Origin: JBFXJF01 sp050175155 | GTDB taxonomy: Bacteria; Bacillota; Bacilli; Tepidibacillales; Tepidibacillaceae | Direction: 5' to 3' | DNA: 30,039 nt | Assembly: GCA_050175155.1 (NCBI GenBank) | Contig: JBFXJF010000028.1 | Location: 1-30,039 of the forward strand | Part shown: positions 15,401 through 23,885 of the stretch, in pieces | How positions within the stretch are numbered: position 1 is the stretch's first letter | Layout: each line of letters starts with the position of its first letter | Position numbers and translations under genes: made by a program | The notes under the pieces: generated by a model | What the model was told of the DNA's origin: nothing | Database searches by the model: none | Seen by the model: the letters and a program-made list of their open reading frames with translations, nothing else

Positions 15401-16417
15401 ATGTTTAAAAATAAAACACTTTTAATCACCGGAGGGACGGGGTCGTTCGGGAATGCCGTTTTAAAATTATTTATGAATACTGAGGTAAGGGAGGTACGGA
15501 TCTTTTCTCGCGACGAACTAAAGCAGGATGAAATGAGGCAGAAGTACCGCAATGACAAGCTCAAGTTTTATATTGGAGATGTAAGAGACCCAAACTCGCT
15601 TACTGATGCGATGAACGGGGTTGACTATGTCTTTCATGCGGCGGCATTAAAGCAGGTGCCTTCCTGCGAATTTTACCCGATTGAAGCTGTCAAAACAAAT
15701 GTAATGGGTACGGAGAATGTGCTGAATGCCTGTGTAGAGGCGAGTGTGAAGAAAGTTGTTGTCTTAAGCACAGACAAAGCAGTTTACCCAATAAATGCAA
15801 TGGGCATTTCAAAGGCACTGATGGAAAAGGTGACAATCGCAAAGGCGAGAGTGACAGAGTCAAAAGGGTGCATAATGAGCGTCACAAGATACGGCAATGT
15901 AATGGCATCAAGAGGTTCAGTAATTCCACTCTTTATTGAGCAGATAAAAAGAGGACAGCCGATTACAATAACCGACCCTGAGATGACAAGATTTCTGATG
16001 TCTCTTGATGAAGCTGTGCATCTTGTGCTACACGCCTATGAGCATGGAAAATCAGGCGATATTTTTGTTCAGAAATCTCCTGCATCAACAGTTGCTGATT
16101 TGGCTGAAGCTGTAAGAAGGATATTTGACCCTAAAACCAAGATAAAAATCATAGGCACAAGGCACGGCGAGAAGAAGTATGAAACACTTCTTACGAGGGA
16201 GGAGATGGTGAAGGCGCAGGAGGGAGAAAAGTACTTCAGGATACCTTCTGATGAAAGGGATTTAAACTATGACAAATACTATACTGAGGGCGAAAAGCAG
16301 ATAACAAAGCAAGTCGGGGAGTATAACTCAGACAATACAAAGATGCTGAAGATTGATGAAATAGTCGAGCTTCTTTTAAAACTTGATTATGTGCAAAATG
16401 AACTGAAAGGTAAGTAG
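15401..16417 (+). CDS. fnlA: UDP-GlcNAc 4,6-dehydratase/5-epimerase for UDP-L-FucNAc (CapE/WbjB/FnlA type)
   Basis: A 338-aa extended short-chain dehydrogenase close to the usual family length. Residues 10-17 (TGGTGSFG) form the NAD(P) loop. STDKAVYP (123-130) and M134-x3-K138 (MGISK) form the active site; a Met in place of the SDR Tyr is characteristic of CapE/FnlA-type inverting dehydratases. The C-terminus has RHGEKKYETLLTREEM, typical of the group. It makes the first keto-deoxy intermediate from UDP-GlcNAc in the cytoplasm. GGAGGA five nt before the ATG gives a clear start. It opens a three-gene operon (next ATG after two bases). GC content is visibly higher than in 2526-14969. Confidence 0.93.
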   Translation: MFKNKTLLITGGTGSFGNAVLKLFMNTEVREVRIFSRDELKQDEMRQKYRNDKLKFYIGDVRDPNSLTDAMNGVDYVFHAAALKQVPSCEFYPIEAVKTNVMGTENVLNACVEASVKKVVVLSTDKAVYPINAMGISKALMEKVTIAKARVTESKGCIMSVTRYGNVMASRGSVIPLFIEQIKRGQPITITDPEMTRFLMSLDEAVHLVLHAYEHGKSGDIFVQKSPASTVADLAEAVRRIFDPKTKIKIIGTRHGEKKYETLLTREEMVKAQEGEKYFRIPSDERDLNYDKYYTEGEKQITKQVGEYNSDNTKMLKIDEIVELLLKLDYVQNELKGK

Positions 16418-16418
16418 T

Positions 16419-17531
16419 ATGAAGAATATACTGATAACAGGTGCAAAAGGATTTGCCGGAAAGAACCTAACTGCTTTGCTTAAGCAGGATAAAGAGCTAA
16501 ACCTGCTACTAATTGACATTGAAAATACCGAGAAGGAGCTTGAGGATTATCTTGAAAAAGCCGACTTTATAATACACCTTGCAGGAGTCAACAGACCCAA
16601 AGAAGAGAAGGAATTTGAGGATGGGAATTACCTTTTCACGAAAAGAATTGCCGATTTGCTCATCAAGAAGGGCAAAAAAGCGCCAGTAATTATGTCATCA
16701 TCAATTCAAGCGGAGCTTGACAATCCCTATGGGAAGAGCAAGAAAGAGGGTGAGGATGCTCTGATTGAATATGGAAAGAGGATGAAAGCAGATGTTTACA
16801 TTTATCGTCTGCCAAATCTCTTTGGAAAATGGGGGAAACCAAACTATAATTCTGCTGTTGCAACCTTTTGCTACAATATTTCAAGAGATATTCCAATACA
16901 GGTTTCGAGCAGAGATAATATTGTTGAGCTTCTCTATATTGATGATATGATGAAAGAGTTTTCCGATGTAATTAATGGAAAGAAAAAATATGAGAGTTAC
17001 TACTACAAGATTGATAAAAGCTATAAAAAGAGCTTGGGTGAGATAGTTGATTTGATTTACTCTTTCAAGAAATCAAGGGAAGAGAGAAGTGTGCCTGATA
17101 TGAGTAATGAGTTCGTTAAAAAACTTTACAGCACCTATCTTAGTTATCTTCCAGAGAATCAGTTCAGTTATCCTCTTAAAATGAATATTGACAATAGGGG
17201 CTCATTTACAGAGTTCATAAGAACAATAGATAGAGGGCAGGTCTCCATCAATGTTTCAAAACCCGAAATTGTGAAGGGCAATCATTGGCACCATTCGAAG
17301 AATGAGAAGTTTTTGGTGGTGAGTGGAAAGGGCGTAATAAGATTCAGAAAAATCGGATCTGAAGAGGTCATTGAATATAAAGTAAGCGGCGATAAGCTGG
17401 AGGTTGTTGACATCCCGACAGGTTATACGCATAATATTGAAAATCTGGGTGATGTTGATTTGGTGACAGTGATGTGGGCTAACGAGGCGTTTGACCCTGA
17501 AAAACCTGACACTTTCTTTGAAGAGGTTTGA
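16419..17531 (+). CDS. fnlB: Bifunctional C3-epimerase/C4-reductase for UDP-L-FucNAc (CapF/WbjC/FnlB type)
   Basis: A 370-aa two-domain enzyme, the length typical of CapF. The N-terminal SDR domain has TGAKGFAG (7-14) for NADPH and Y104-x3-K108 (YGKSK) as catalytic residues. The C-terminal cupin (about 255-370) carries the metal site GNHWHH with H289, H291 and H292, E296 and H338. By CapF precedent the cupin epimerises C3 of the CapE product and the SDR domain reduces C4 to give UDP-L-TalNAc. It starts one base after the stop of the dehydratase and is followed one base later by the 2-epimerase, so the order matches CapEFG, WbjBCD and FnlABC. Confidence 0.94.
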   Translation: MKNILITGAKGFAGKNLTALLKQDKELNLLLIDIENTEKELEDYLEKADFIIHLAGVNRPKEEKEFEDGNYLFTKRIADLLIKKGKKAPVIMSSSIQAELDNPYGKSKKEGEDALIEYGKRMKADVYIYRLPNLFGKWGKPNYNSAVATFCYNISRDIPIQVSSRDNIVELLYIDDMMKEFSDVINGKKKYESYYYKIDKSYKKSLGEIVDLIYSFKKSREERSVPDMSNEFVKKLYSTYLSYLPENQFSYPLKMNIDNRGSFTEFIRTIDRGQVSINVSKPEIVKGNHWHHSKNEKFLVVSGKGVIRFRKIGSEEVIEYKVSGDKLEVVDIPTGYTHNIENLGDVDLVTVMWANEAFDPEKPDTFFEEV

Positions 17532-17532
17532 A

Positions 17533-18651
17533 ATGAAAAAGATGAAAGTAATGACAATTCTCGGCACAAGACCTGAAATAATCCGCCTTGCAGAGGTTAT
17601 TAAGGCAAATGACAAGTTCTTTGAGCATATACTTGTTCACACGGGGCAGAATTGGGACTATAACCTGTATGATGTCTTCTTCAAGGAGCTCGGACTAAGA
17701 AAACCGGATTATTTCCTTGATGCAGTAGGGAAGACGCTTGGCGAGACAATGGGCAACATAATCGCAAAGTCCTATGATGTTTTGCTTAAAGAGAAGCCGG
17801 ATGCCGTGCTTATACTGGGCGATACGAACAGCGCCCTCTCTGCCATTTCGGCAAAACGCCTGAAAGTGCCTATTTTTCACATGGAGGCGGGCAACAGGTG
17901 CTTTGACCAGAATGTGCCTGAAGAGATAAACAGAAAGATAGTTGACCATATAAGTGACATAAATCTGCCCTATACGGAACACAGCAGAAGATACTTGCTT
18001 GCAGAGGGATTTAGGAAAGAGCATATATTTGTGACAGGGTCGCCGATGACTGAGGTGCTTTATAAAAATAAGGGAAAAATAGAAAAGAGCAAAATCCTCT
18101 CAAAGCTGAAGCTGAAGAGCGATAAATATATTCTTGTGAGCGCGCATAGGGAAGAGAACATTGATATTGAGAAGAATTTCAGGCAGTTGACCGAATCACT
18201 GAATTACATTGCTGAGACGCTTAAGATGCCTGTGATATATTCAACCCATCCGAGAAGTTGGAAAAAGATAAAAGAGAAGAAGATAAAGTTTAATCCTCTA
18301 ATTAAAAATCTGGAGCCGTTTGGGTTTTTTGATTACAACAAACTACAGCTGAATGCCTACTGCGTTTTGTCAGACAGCGGCACACTTAGCGAAGAATCAG
18401 CAATTCTCGGTTTTCCTGCAGTTCTCATAAGAACAAGCACCGAGAGGCCTGAGGCGGTTGACAAGGGAACAATAGTGATAGGCGGGATAGAGAAGAATGG
18501 AGTTTTAAGGTCTATTAACCTTTCAAGGACTGACAGGGGAGACGGCTCAATACCACCTGATTACGGAGATATGAATGTCTCGCTAAAAGTCGTAAAAATA
18601 ATTGAGAGCTATACAAAGATAATCAATAAGATGGTTTGGATGAAAGATTAG
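17533..18651 (+). CDS. fnlC: UDP-L-TalNAc 2-epimerase giving UDP-L-FucNAc (CapG/WbjD/FnlC type)
   Basis: A 372-aa non-hydrolysing UDP-GlcNAc 2-epimerase-family protein. Visible are GTRPEIIRLAE near the N-terminus, HTGQNWDYNLYDVFF, HMEAGNRCFDQNVPEEINR, VSAHREENID and LSDSGTLSEESAILGFP, all hallmark blocks of the fold. In this context it completes UDP-N-acetyl-L-fucosamine. The ATG at 17533 is chosen because GAAGAGG lies about eight nt upstream and the protein then begins in register with the first beta-strand (KVMTILGTRPE). An upstream in-frame ATG at 17491 would overlap the previous gene by 41 bases and add 14 unlikely residues. No terminator hairpin was seen before the unit A repeat 50 nt downstream. 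Confidence 0.93.
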   Translation: MKKMKVMTILGTRPEIIRLAEVIKANDKFFEHILVHTGQNWDYNLYDVFFKELGLRKPDYFLDAVGKTLGETMGNIIAKSYDVLLKEKPDAVLILGDTNSALSAISAKRLKVPIFHMEAGNRCFDQNVPEEINRKIVDHISDINLPYTEHSRRYLLAEGFRKEHIFVTGSPMTEVLYKNKGKIEKSKILSKLKLKSDKYILVSAHREENIDIEKNFRQLTESLNYIAETLKMPVIYSTHPRSWKKIKEKKIKFNPLIKNLEPFGFFDYNKLQLNAYCVLSDSGTLSEESAILGFPAVLIRTSTERPEAVDKGTIVIGGIEKNGVLRSINLSRTDRGDGSIPPDYGDMNVSLKVVKIIESYTKIINKMVWMKD

Positions 18652-18701
18652 TGTGTATTGAAAGAGTAAAATTCGCAAAGTAATCATATAGGTCGGCGAT
18701 A

Positions 18702-18848
18702 TAGGGCGGCGGGGGGTGAAAAATGTGAAAAACGGGAAACTGATAGATTCTTCACATAAGAACATCGATAAGATGCCTTCAGTATCACACTTATCTCAGG
18801 GACGGTGGTTGCATTTGTTGCATTTTTTGAAACATCATAAATTATGAG
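18702..18848 (+). repeat. Unit A repeat, full length, joined to unit B
   Basis: Full-length unit A, followed by the linker GAGTAATCAAGAAATATTGAG and then unit B. The same A-linker-B order, inverted, occupies 1-419. This fixes a composite element as the mobile or duplicating entity. Confidence 0.85.
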
Positions 18849-18865
18849 TAATCAAGAAATATTGA

Positions 18866-19165
18866 GGGGCTGATGAATAGCTTAGCGTTGGCTCGCACAC
18901 TCCGCTTCGCCGCTTTATCAAGATGGGATGTTGTGGGGACACACCGTAGGAATGTCCCCAAACCACTTGATGGGCGTCTGCGCGGAGCGTCTTCGCCGAC
19001 TTTGAGCTTTCACTTTCAATATTTGTTATGGGGACACACCGAAGGAATGTCCCCACATTGGCTGGGGTGGAATGTGTGCGAACACACATGATAGAAGCTT
19101 CGGGTTGCACCAGAACTTTGTGAAGATTACTGTAAAGAATAAATATTAATCAAAAGTTATCACTA
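18866..19165 (+). repeat. Unit B structured element, type A (reference copy)
   Basis: Nested stems: GTTGGC 18887-18892 with GCCGAC 18995-19000 (one G-T pair); CTCCGC 18900-18905 with GCGGAG 18982-18987; ATCAAG, bulged A, TGG (18917-18926) with CCA-CTTGAT (18963-18971); apical hairpin TGGGGACA 18934-18941 with TGTCCCCA 18953-18960. After the linker TTTGAGCTTTCACTTTC come a second TGGGGACA/TGTCCCCA hairpin (19029-19055), the hairpin ATGTGTG-CGAA-CACACAT (19072-19089), and a conserved tail GGTTGCACCAGAACTTTG with CTTC/GAAG pairing. The TGGGGACA...TGTCCCCA hairpin resembles REP sequences associated with Y1 transposases. No coding gene is supported in 18652-19316. Confidence 0.75.
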
Positions 19166-19269
19166 GTCCAATATCACTAGTCCGAATACAAAAAAAAAAA
19201 ACGAATAGAAGTAAAGAGAGTGCCATGCACCGCTCTCAACAAAACTAAAAAATGTAAAGATTTCATAGC

Positions 19270-19298
19270 TTGACAATTATTAAAAAATGTGCTATAAG
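19270..19298 (+). promoter_or_regulatory. Promoter of the orphan AbiEi-like gene
   Basis: TTGACA at 19270-19275, a 17-nt spacer and TATAAG at 19293-19298. The expected start near 19305 leaves a 5' UTR of about 12 nt with only a weak AAGAG ribosome site. Confidence 0.65.
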
Positions 19299-19316
19299 TA
19301 AACCAAGAGTATAGAT

Positions 19317-20084
19317 ATGGAACAAAAAATACAAAAAATCAATTTATTGCTTTCAAAAGGAGAACCATTATTTGCTTCATACCTGAAGGAAATGGGATAC
19401 AGCAGTCAGTTGCTTAGTAGGTATGTAAAAAGCAAATGGTTGGAGATGCCTTACAAAGGTGTTTACATAAAACCGAAGTCTGCAATATCTATCGGAGGAC
19501 TTTTAAATGCCTTGGTATATCAAAAAAGGATTTCAGTGCATATAGCAGGGCTGGATGCTCTTAAACTGTTTGGATACTTTGAGCAGATTGCTTTTGTAAA
19601 TAAAACAATAACAATATATTCAGATAAGAGAATCTATATTCCAAAATGGGTTAAAAAGTTTGAAAAAGAAAATAATATAAAGATAAAATTAGTTTGCACT
19701 AATTTGTTTTCAGACGGAATGTTCATAAGCAAGAGTGAATACGATAGATTTATTTTGCCTGTATCTATTCCTGAAAGAGCAGTATTTGAAGCATTGAATG
19801 AAGTAAAATCATCTGCCGAATACTATGAGTTTTTAAAAGTTTTTGAAATAATAGCAGATTTAAAAAGCGATTATCTGGATGCTTTACTGTTAAAATGCAA
19901 TTCAGTAAAAGTCAAGAGACTGTTCTTGTATGTTTCTGAATTGACGGGCAAACCGTATTTTAAAAAACTAAACTTGAATAAGTATGATTTAGGAAATGGT
20001 GTCAGAACTCTTTTTTTAGATGAAAAACAAATGAAATATAATGCGAAGTTTAAAATAATGGTGCCGAAAGAGAGGCAATCTTGA
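19317..20084 (+). CDS. AbiEi-like antitoxin (AbiEi_3 type), orphan
   Basis: A 255-aa protein of the AbiEi antitoxin/transcriptional regulator family. The N-terminal winged-helix region contains GYSSQLLSRYVKSKWLEMPYKGVYIKP (residues 27-53), the typical helix-turn-helix and wing of AbiEi_3 proteins, followed by VHIAGLDALKLFGY and the C-terminal antitoxin domain. In type IV AbiE systems it represses its operon and counteracts the AbiEii nucleotidyltransferase. Here no AbiEii gene follows: the next frame (TTG at 20081) reads MIVSEEL and stops at 20102-20104 in the first bases of unit A. The protein is unrelated in detail to the other AbiEi at 20503. It may be a solitary regulator or the remnant of a pair cut by the repeat. 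Confidence 0.75.
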   Translation: MEQKIQKINLLLSKGEPLFASYLKEMGYSSQLLSRYVKSKWLEMPYKGVYIKPKSAISIGGLLNALVYQKRISVHIAGLDALKLFGYFEQIAFVNKTITIYSDKRIYIPKWVKKFEKENNIKIKLVCTNLFSDGMFISKSEYDRFILPVSIPERAVFEALNEVKSSAEYYEFLKVFEIIADLKSDYLDALLLKCNSVKVKRLFLYVSELTGKPYFKKLNLNKYDLGNGVRTLFLDEKQMKYNAKFKIMVPKERQS

Positions 20085-20101
20085 TTGTGAGTGAAGAGCT
20101 A

Positions 20102-20154
20102 TAGAGCGGCGGGGGGTGAAAAATGTGAAAAACGGGAAACTGATAGATTCTTCA
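20102..20154 (+). repeat. Unit A repeat, truncated to the first 53 bp
   Basis: Starts TAGAGCGGCGGGGGG and ends at GATTCTTCA, then continues with unrelated sequence (GGATAGAGATAAATACTG). Sequence from 20155 to 20419 shows no gene or clear structure. Confidence 0.8.
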
Positions 20155-20419
20155 GGATAGAGATAAATACTGCGGACTTCAGAATGTGTTTTTAGTAAAC
20201 GATGACTGAATTAATGGTAAATTTTCACACTTGTTATGGGGACACTACAAGAAGTGCTGTTACCTATGAAATAGTTGAAATGGTATAAATACAATTACTT
20301 AGACATCAAGTAATCTACCAGAACGTTTCGCACACCTTGTGCCGAGAGCAGTAAACAATAGAAAACATGTACAAAAAAATGGGAGAAGCATAAGGATTGG
20401 TGTAGAGAGAGGGGAGGGC

Positions 20420-20484
20420 TTGACAAATTTCAACAAACCTTATATAATAGTTTAAGTTTGCGAAAAGTTATTTGCCGCATAACT
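20420..20484 (+). promoter_or_regulatory. Consensus promoter and inverted repeat of abiE copy 1
   Basis: TTGACA at 20420-20425, a 17-nt spacer and TATAAT at 20443-20448, a perfect sigma70 consensus. Just downstream, AGTTAT (20466-20471) and ATAACT (20479-20484) form an inverted repeat with a 7-nt gap in the 5' UTR, a likely AbiEi operator. Confidence 0.7.
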
Positions 20485-20502
20485 ATTTGCAAAATAAAAC
20501 AT

Positions 20503-21294
20503 ATGAAAAATACTTTGGAAAGTTTTATCACAGAAAAAAGAAGCAACGGGATTTATACCTTCTCAATTGAAGAAGTGAAGAACTATTTAGGTTCAACATA
20601 TAATAATGTAAAGCAAGTATTGTATGGGTACAAAAAAAGAAATAAAATAGCTTCCGTGAGACAGGGATTCAATGTAATAATTACACCTGAATATTCAAAA
20701 AGTAAAATATTGCCTGCTTATCTGTTTTTAGATGATATGATGAAATGGCTAAAACGAGATTATTATATTGGATTGTTTTCTGCCGCTTCTGTGTATGGAG
20801 CTACTCATTATCAAATAATGGAAAATTATATTTTTATCAGCGGGCCTCCGATGAGAAATATAAAAAAAGAAAAACTATCTTTGAAATTTATTACTATCAA
20901 ATATTTCAACAAACAACAAATACGGGAATTGAAAACAGAAGCAGGGTATGTCAACATCTCCACTCCCGAATTAACTGCTCTTGATCTTATGGGATATCTT
21001 GAAAACAGCAGTTTAGAAAGAAATATAGAAATAATAAAACAATTTGCAAACAAAATAGTCGCGGATCGTTTGTTTAAGGCGGCCAGTGTCTATCCGCAGA
21101 GAGCGGCTATACAACGTCTTGGGTATGTTTTCGATGAATTGCTCAGGAATAAAAAACTAGCTGATTCACTTGCATCTGTAATAGACGAAAAAAAATGGAA
21201 TTATATTCCGTTATCTCCACATAACGAAAGGAAAGGAATAACTATAGAAAAATGGAAAATTATTAAAAACATAAACCCTGAAATAGAAATATGA
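20503..21294 (+). CDS. abiEi: AbiEi family antitoxin, copy 1
   Basis: A 263-aa type IV antitoxin/repressor. The N-terminal winged helix (about 1-65) has FSIEEVKNYLGSTYNNVKQVL and a basic wing (RQGFNVIITPEY). The second domain contains YYIGLFSAASVYGATHYQ and the ISTPELTALDLM segment typical of AbiEi proteins. The ATG at 20503 is chosen because the consensus promoter places transcription start near 20455; the in-frame TTG at 20458 would leave almost no leader. No clear Shine-Dalgarno precedes it. The stop overlaps the toxin start as ATGA. Predicted to bind its own promoter and neutralise the downstream nucleotidyltransferase without direct contact. Confidence 0.82.
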   Translation: MKNTLESFITEKRSNGIYTFSIEEVKNYLGSTYNNVKQVLYGYKKRNKIASVRQGFNVIITPEYSKSKILPAYLFLDDMMKWLKRDYYIGLFSAASVYGATHYQIMENYIFISGPPMRNIKKEKLSLKFITIKYFNKQQIRELKTEAGYVNISTPELTALDLMGYLENSSLERNIEIIKQFANKIVADRLFKAASVYPQRAAIQRLGYVFDELLRNKKLADSLASVIDEKKWNYIPLSPHNERKGITIEKWKIIKNINPEIEI

Positions 21295-22076
21295 TTCCCA
21301 AAAGATATATTATTCAGTGGAGAGCGAAAGCCGATTGGATAGCAGATTATCAGGTGGAGCAGGATCTCGTTATATCAAGAGCGATTTTGGAAATATTTTC
21401 CAGCGAATATTTACATAATAGATTGGCATTTAGAGGAGGAACTGCGCTCAATAAATTATTTTTTATAGAATTGGCAAGGTATTCTGAAGACATAGACCTT
21501 GTTCAAATGAAATCTGAACCTATCAAAGAAACGATAAGACAACTGCGGGAGAAACTCTCTTTTCTTGGGATGGGAGAGTTAAAGCAGAAGGAGAGCAACA
21601 ACACTCTTGTTTTTCGTTATGAATCGGAAATTCCTCCCATAATTCCCATGAAATTAAAAATAGAAATAAACTGCAGAGAGCATTTTAATGTTCTTGGATT
21701 GAAATCAAAAAAGTACTCGGTTGATTCGGAATGGTTTAAAGGAAATGGTTTCATAAGAACATACTCGTTGGAGGAGATGCTGGGAACAAAGCTGCGCGCG
21801 TTATATCAAAGAAAAAAAGGCAGAGATTTGTTTGATTTATACAAAGCATTGATTTTATTAAAACCTGACATTGATAAGATGCTTTTTTGTTACAGTAAAT
21901 ATATGGAGTTTTCTGTGGGCAAAACACCTTCTAAGAAGGATTTTGTTAAAAATTTGACATTAAAAATGAATGACAGGGATTTTTTAAATGATGTCAATGG
22001 ATTGATTAGAAATAGTGATTATAATGCAAAGACAGCAGGAGAATACATAATGAAGCACTTGGTAGAGAAAATGTAG
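21291..22076 (+). CDS. abiEii: AbiEii nucleotidyltransferase toxin, copy 1
   Basis: A 261-aa AbiEii/AbiGii-family nucleotidyltransferase. Motif I is FRGGTALNKL with GGT at 49-51; the metal-binding D67-x-D69 lies in YSEDIDLV; KLKIEIN (121-127) and RKKGRDLFDLYKA (174-186, R178-D179 and D182) are the other conserved blocks. These match the DNA polymerase beta-like catalytic set of AbiEii, so the enzyme looks intact. The family transfers nucleotides to RNA targets such as tRNA acceptor ends and blocks growth during phage infection. The start codon overlaps the antitoxin stop by four bases. Confidence 0.88.
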   Translation: MIPKRYIIQWRAKADWIADYQVEQDLVISRAILEIFSSEYLHNRLAFRGGTALNKLFFIELARYSEDIDLVQMKSEPIKETIRQLREKLSFLGMGELKQKESNNTLVFRYESEIPPIIPMKLKIEINCREHFNVLGLKSKKYSVDSEWFKGNGFIRTYSLEEMLGTKLRALYQRKKGRDLFDLYKALILLKPDIDKMLFCYSKYMEFSVGKTPSKKDFVKNLTLKMNDRDFLNDVNGLIRNSDYNAKTAGEYIMKHLVEKM

Positions 22077-22482
22077 ATGGGGCATAGGCTCAAGAAGCCT
22101 TGAGCAGTGGGCAAGAAATACAAGAAATTTAATAATTTTGAGAAGAAAAGACTTCAGGACGGTGGTTTCAATTGTTTCACTGTTGATAGAGAAGTTGCGA
22201 GAAAGGAGTTACTTATCACTAGTTCAGTATCGCTGGTCCAACATTAAAAACAATTAAGAATGAATAGAAATAAGGAGATTGCAGAACTTCGTTCAGTTGC
22301 GGGTTACGGGAAAAGACATCGCGAGTCACTAGTCACCGATCCATTATCCGAAGAGAAAGAAGAATTAATAGAAGCATAGAAATTGCTTCTTCGAGGACTC
22401 ATCGCAATGACAAGATGGTGGGCTGGTAAAAGAGAGTATCGGAAGCGACGAGAGGAAGCAGATGCAAACAGCAAAAAATAAA
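22077..22482. other. Intergenic region between convergent genes, copy 1
   Basis: Holds the hairpin GCTCAAG-AAGC-CTTGAGC at 22088-22105 twelve bases after the abiEii stop (no T-run, so at most a weak terminator), a degenerate fragment of unit A (GGACGGTGGTTTCAATTG), a short GGGTTACGGG-type word, and the hairpin AGAAGCA/TGCTTCT near 22369-22389. No gene is supported. Confidence 0.5.
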
Positions 22483-23607
22483 TCAGATGACAAAATCAAG
22501 GAAATTGTCGCGGGTTATCGTTTTAATCGTTGCATTAGGATAGCTTTCCACAAACTTCTTGTTCGATTTCTTTGCTCTTCCGTATTTGAACTCAAAAGCA
22601 TGTATTGCACCTCCGCGTTCCTCTATATAATCCACTTCGTTACCTTCCCAGGTTCTCCAGAAATATTGATTGCCGTGAATATTTTTGTATGACTGTCTTT
22701 TAATTCTCTCGTTAACAAGAAAATTTTCCCAAAGCTTTCCCAAATCGTCTCTTGTTGTCAAATCATTAAAATTCGATATTATTGCATTTCTGATGCCATT
22801 GTCATAGAAGTAGTACTTTGATTTTTTTGTTATTTCATTTCTCAAATTGCCGCTGAAAGGCCTTATATTGAGCAATATAAATGATTTCTCAAGAATATCC
22901 AAATACCGCGCAACAGTTTTTGAGTCAATCCCAAGTTTTTGACCGATTTCCAGCAATGAAACCTCGCTACCTATCTGAAATGCCAGAAGTTTAAGCAAGT
23001 CAAAAATCAGCTTAGAGCTCTTTACCTTTTCAAAGCTTAAAAGGTCTTTCAGAAGGTATGATTCTGCCAATTCGGTAATCCGCGCAATTTTTTCTCTCTT
23101 TGAGGATATTGAGACGATTTCAGGGTAGAGACCAAAAATCAAAGCATCGTTTAGTTCGGTATTTTTAAGATCAAAAGTGTTCTTTTGACCGCTTAGTTCA
23201 AGGAAAGAAATAGGAAATAGACGAATGGTCTTCTTCCTTCCGGTCAGCGGTTCGCCTAACTGACCTGAAAGCTCAAATGATGATGAAGCTGAAATGATTA
23301 TTTTTATATTCGGGATATTGTCCGTAATGAGTTTGAGATTCCTTACGATATTGTCGATGGCATTTGCCTCATCAATCGCTATCAGGTCAAGACCTTCGCA
23401 AAACTCGCCAAGCAGGTCAAGATCCGAAGATGAAAAAATTCGCTGAACTCTTATATTCTCTCCCGTCACATACTTCATTTTTCCTTTGAAGGAAGACATG
23501 AAATTCCTTATCAATGTGGTTTTACCTACCTGACGGGGACCGGTTATCACGAGCACCTTACCGTGAATTAGCTCTTTACTAAGATTGTCGTAAAATCTTT
23601 TTATCAT
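22483..23607 (-). CDS. AAA_14/DUF4143 ATPase, copy 1
   Basis: A 374-aa protein of the widespread archaeal/bacterial AAA_14 plus DUF4143 family. Walker A is GPRQVGKT (23-30), Walker B is LDLIAIDEA with D79-E80, and SASSSFELSGQLGEPLTGR (106-124) carries the sensor region with conserved arginine. A winged-helix-like stretch (about 215-245) precedes the C-terminal nuclease-like domain, where D326 in EVDYIEE and E339-F-K341 in FEFKYG form a PD-(D/E)xK active-site pattern. Function of the family is not established; it is common in accessory DNA. The gene converges on abiEii. The -10 box ends seven bases before the ATG, so the mRNA is probably leaderless. Confidence 0.85.
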   Translation of the reverse strand: MIKRFYDNLSKELIHGKVLVITGPRQVGKTTLIRNFMSSFKGKMKYVTGENIRVQRIFSSSDLDLLGEFCEGLDLIAIDEANAIDNIVRNLKLITDNIPNIKIIISASSSFELSGQLGEPLTGRKKTIRLFPISFLELSGQKNTFDLKNTELNDALIFGLYPEIVSISSKREKIARITELAESYLLKDLLSFEKVKSSKLIFDLLKLLAFQIGSEVSLLEIGQKLGIDSKTVARYLDILEKSFILLNIRPFSGNLRNEITKKSKYYFYDNGIRNAIISNFNDLTTRDDLGKLWENFLVNERIKRQSYKNIHGNQYFWRTWEGNEVDYIEERGGAIHAFEFKYGRAKKSNKKFVESYPNATIKTITRDNFLDFVI

Positions 23608-23613
23608 GAATGT

Positions 23614-23672
23614 ATTATAACTACATCCAAAAAAAAGTCAAGATATTCGGAATATAAATCCAAATATCTTGA
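23614..23672 (-). promoter_or_regulatory. Promoter and 10-bp operator of the AAA_14 gene, copy 1
   Basis: On the minus strand TTGACT (23636-23641), a 16-nt spacer and TATAAT (23614-23619). A perfect inverted repeat, TCAAGATATT (23638-23647) and AATATCTTGA (23663-23672) with a 15-nt gap, overlaps the -35 box. Autoregulation is an inference. Confidence 0.7.
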
Positions 23673-23797
23673 ATTTAAATGAGAATCTACTGCGTAGGCA
23701 AATGGTAGTGGCGGGGGTGGACAAAACAGACAAATAGTATGCGGGTACACTGGTGGGCTGGTGTACTAGTACGTTGGTGGGGGGGGGCTGATGGCGG

Positions 23798-23836
23798 GCT
23801 TAGCGTCGGCTCGCACACTCCGCTTCGCCGCTTAAT
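23798..23836 (+). repeat. Solo 5' half of unit B
   Basis: Carries the GTCGGC, CTCCGC and CGCCGCTTAAT parts only, then a GGGACGGTAAGTTGCA segment that resembles the end of unit A. Duplicated at 29686-29724. Confidence 0.65.
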
Positions 23837-23885
23837 TTTTAGGGACGGTAAGTTGCAAAAATCACCATTTTGGGGCAGCAGGTAG

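Noticed and set aside
18835..19110. ORFs on both strands (91 and 72 codons) through unit B
   Set aside because: They follow the repeat in every copy and encode different peptides in type A and type C elements; no ribosome sites.
18866..19165. Retron or group II intron remnant as the source of unit B
   Set aside because: No reverse transcriptase is present and I could not recognise domain V/VI or msr-msd features.
22088..22105. Rho-independent terminator after abiEii
   Set aside because: The 7-bp stem is good but is followed by AGTGGGC rather than a T-run.
22462..22692. 76-codon plus-strand ORF (and its copy at 28350-28580)
   Set aside because: Antisense to the 3' end of the AAA_14/DUF4143 gene, with no signal of its own.
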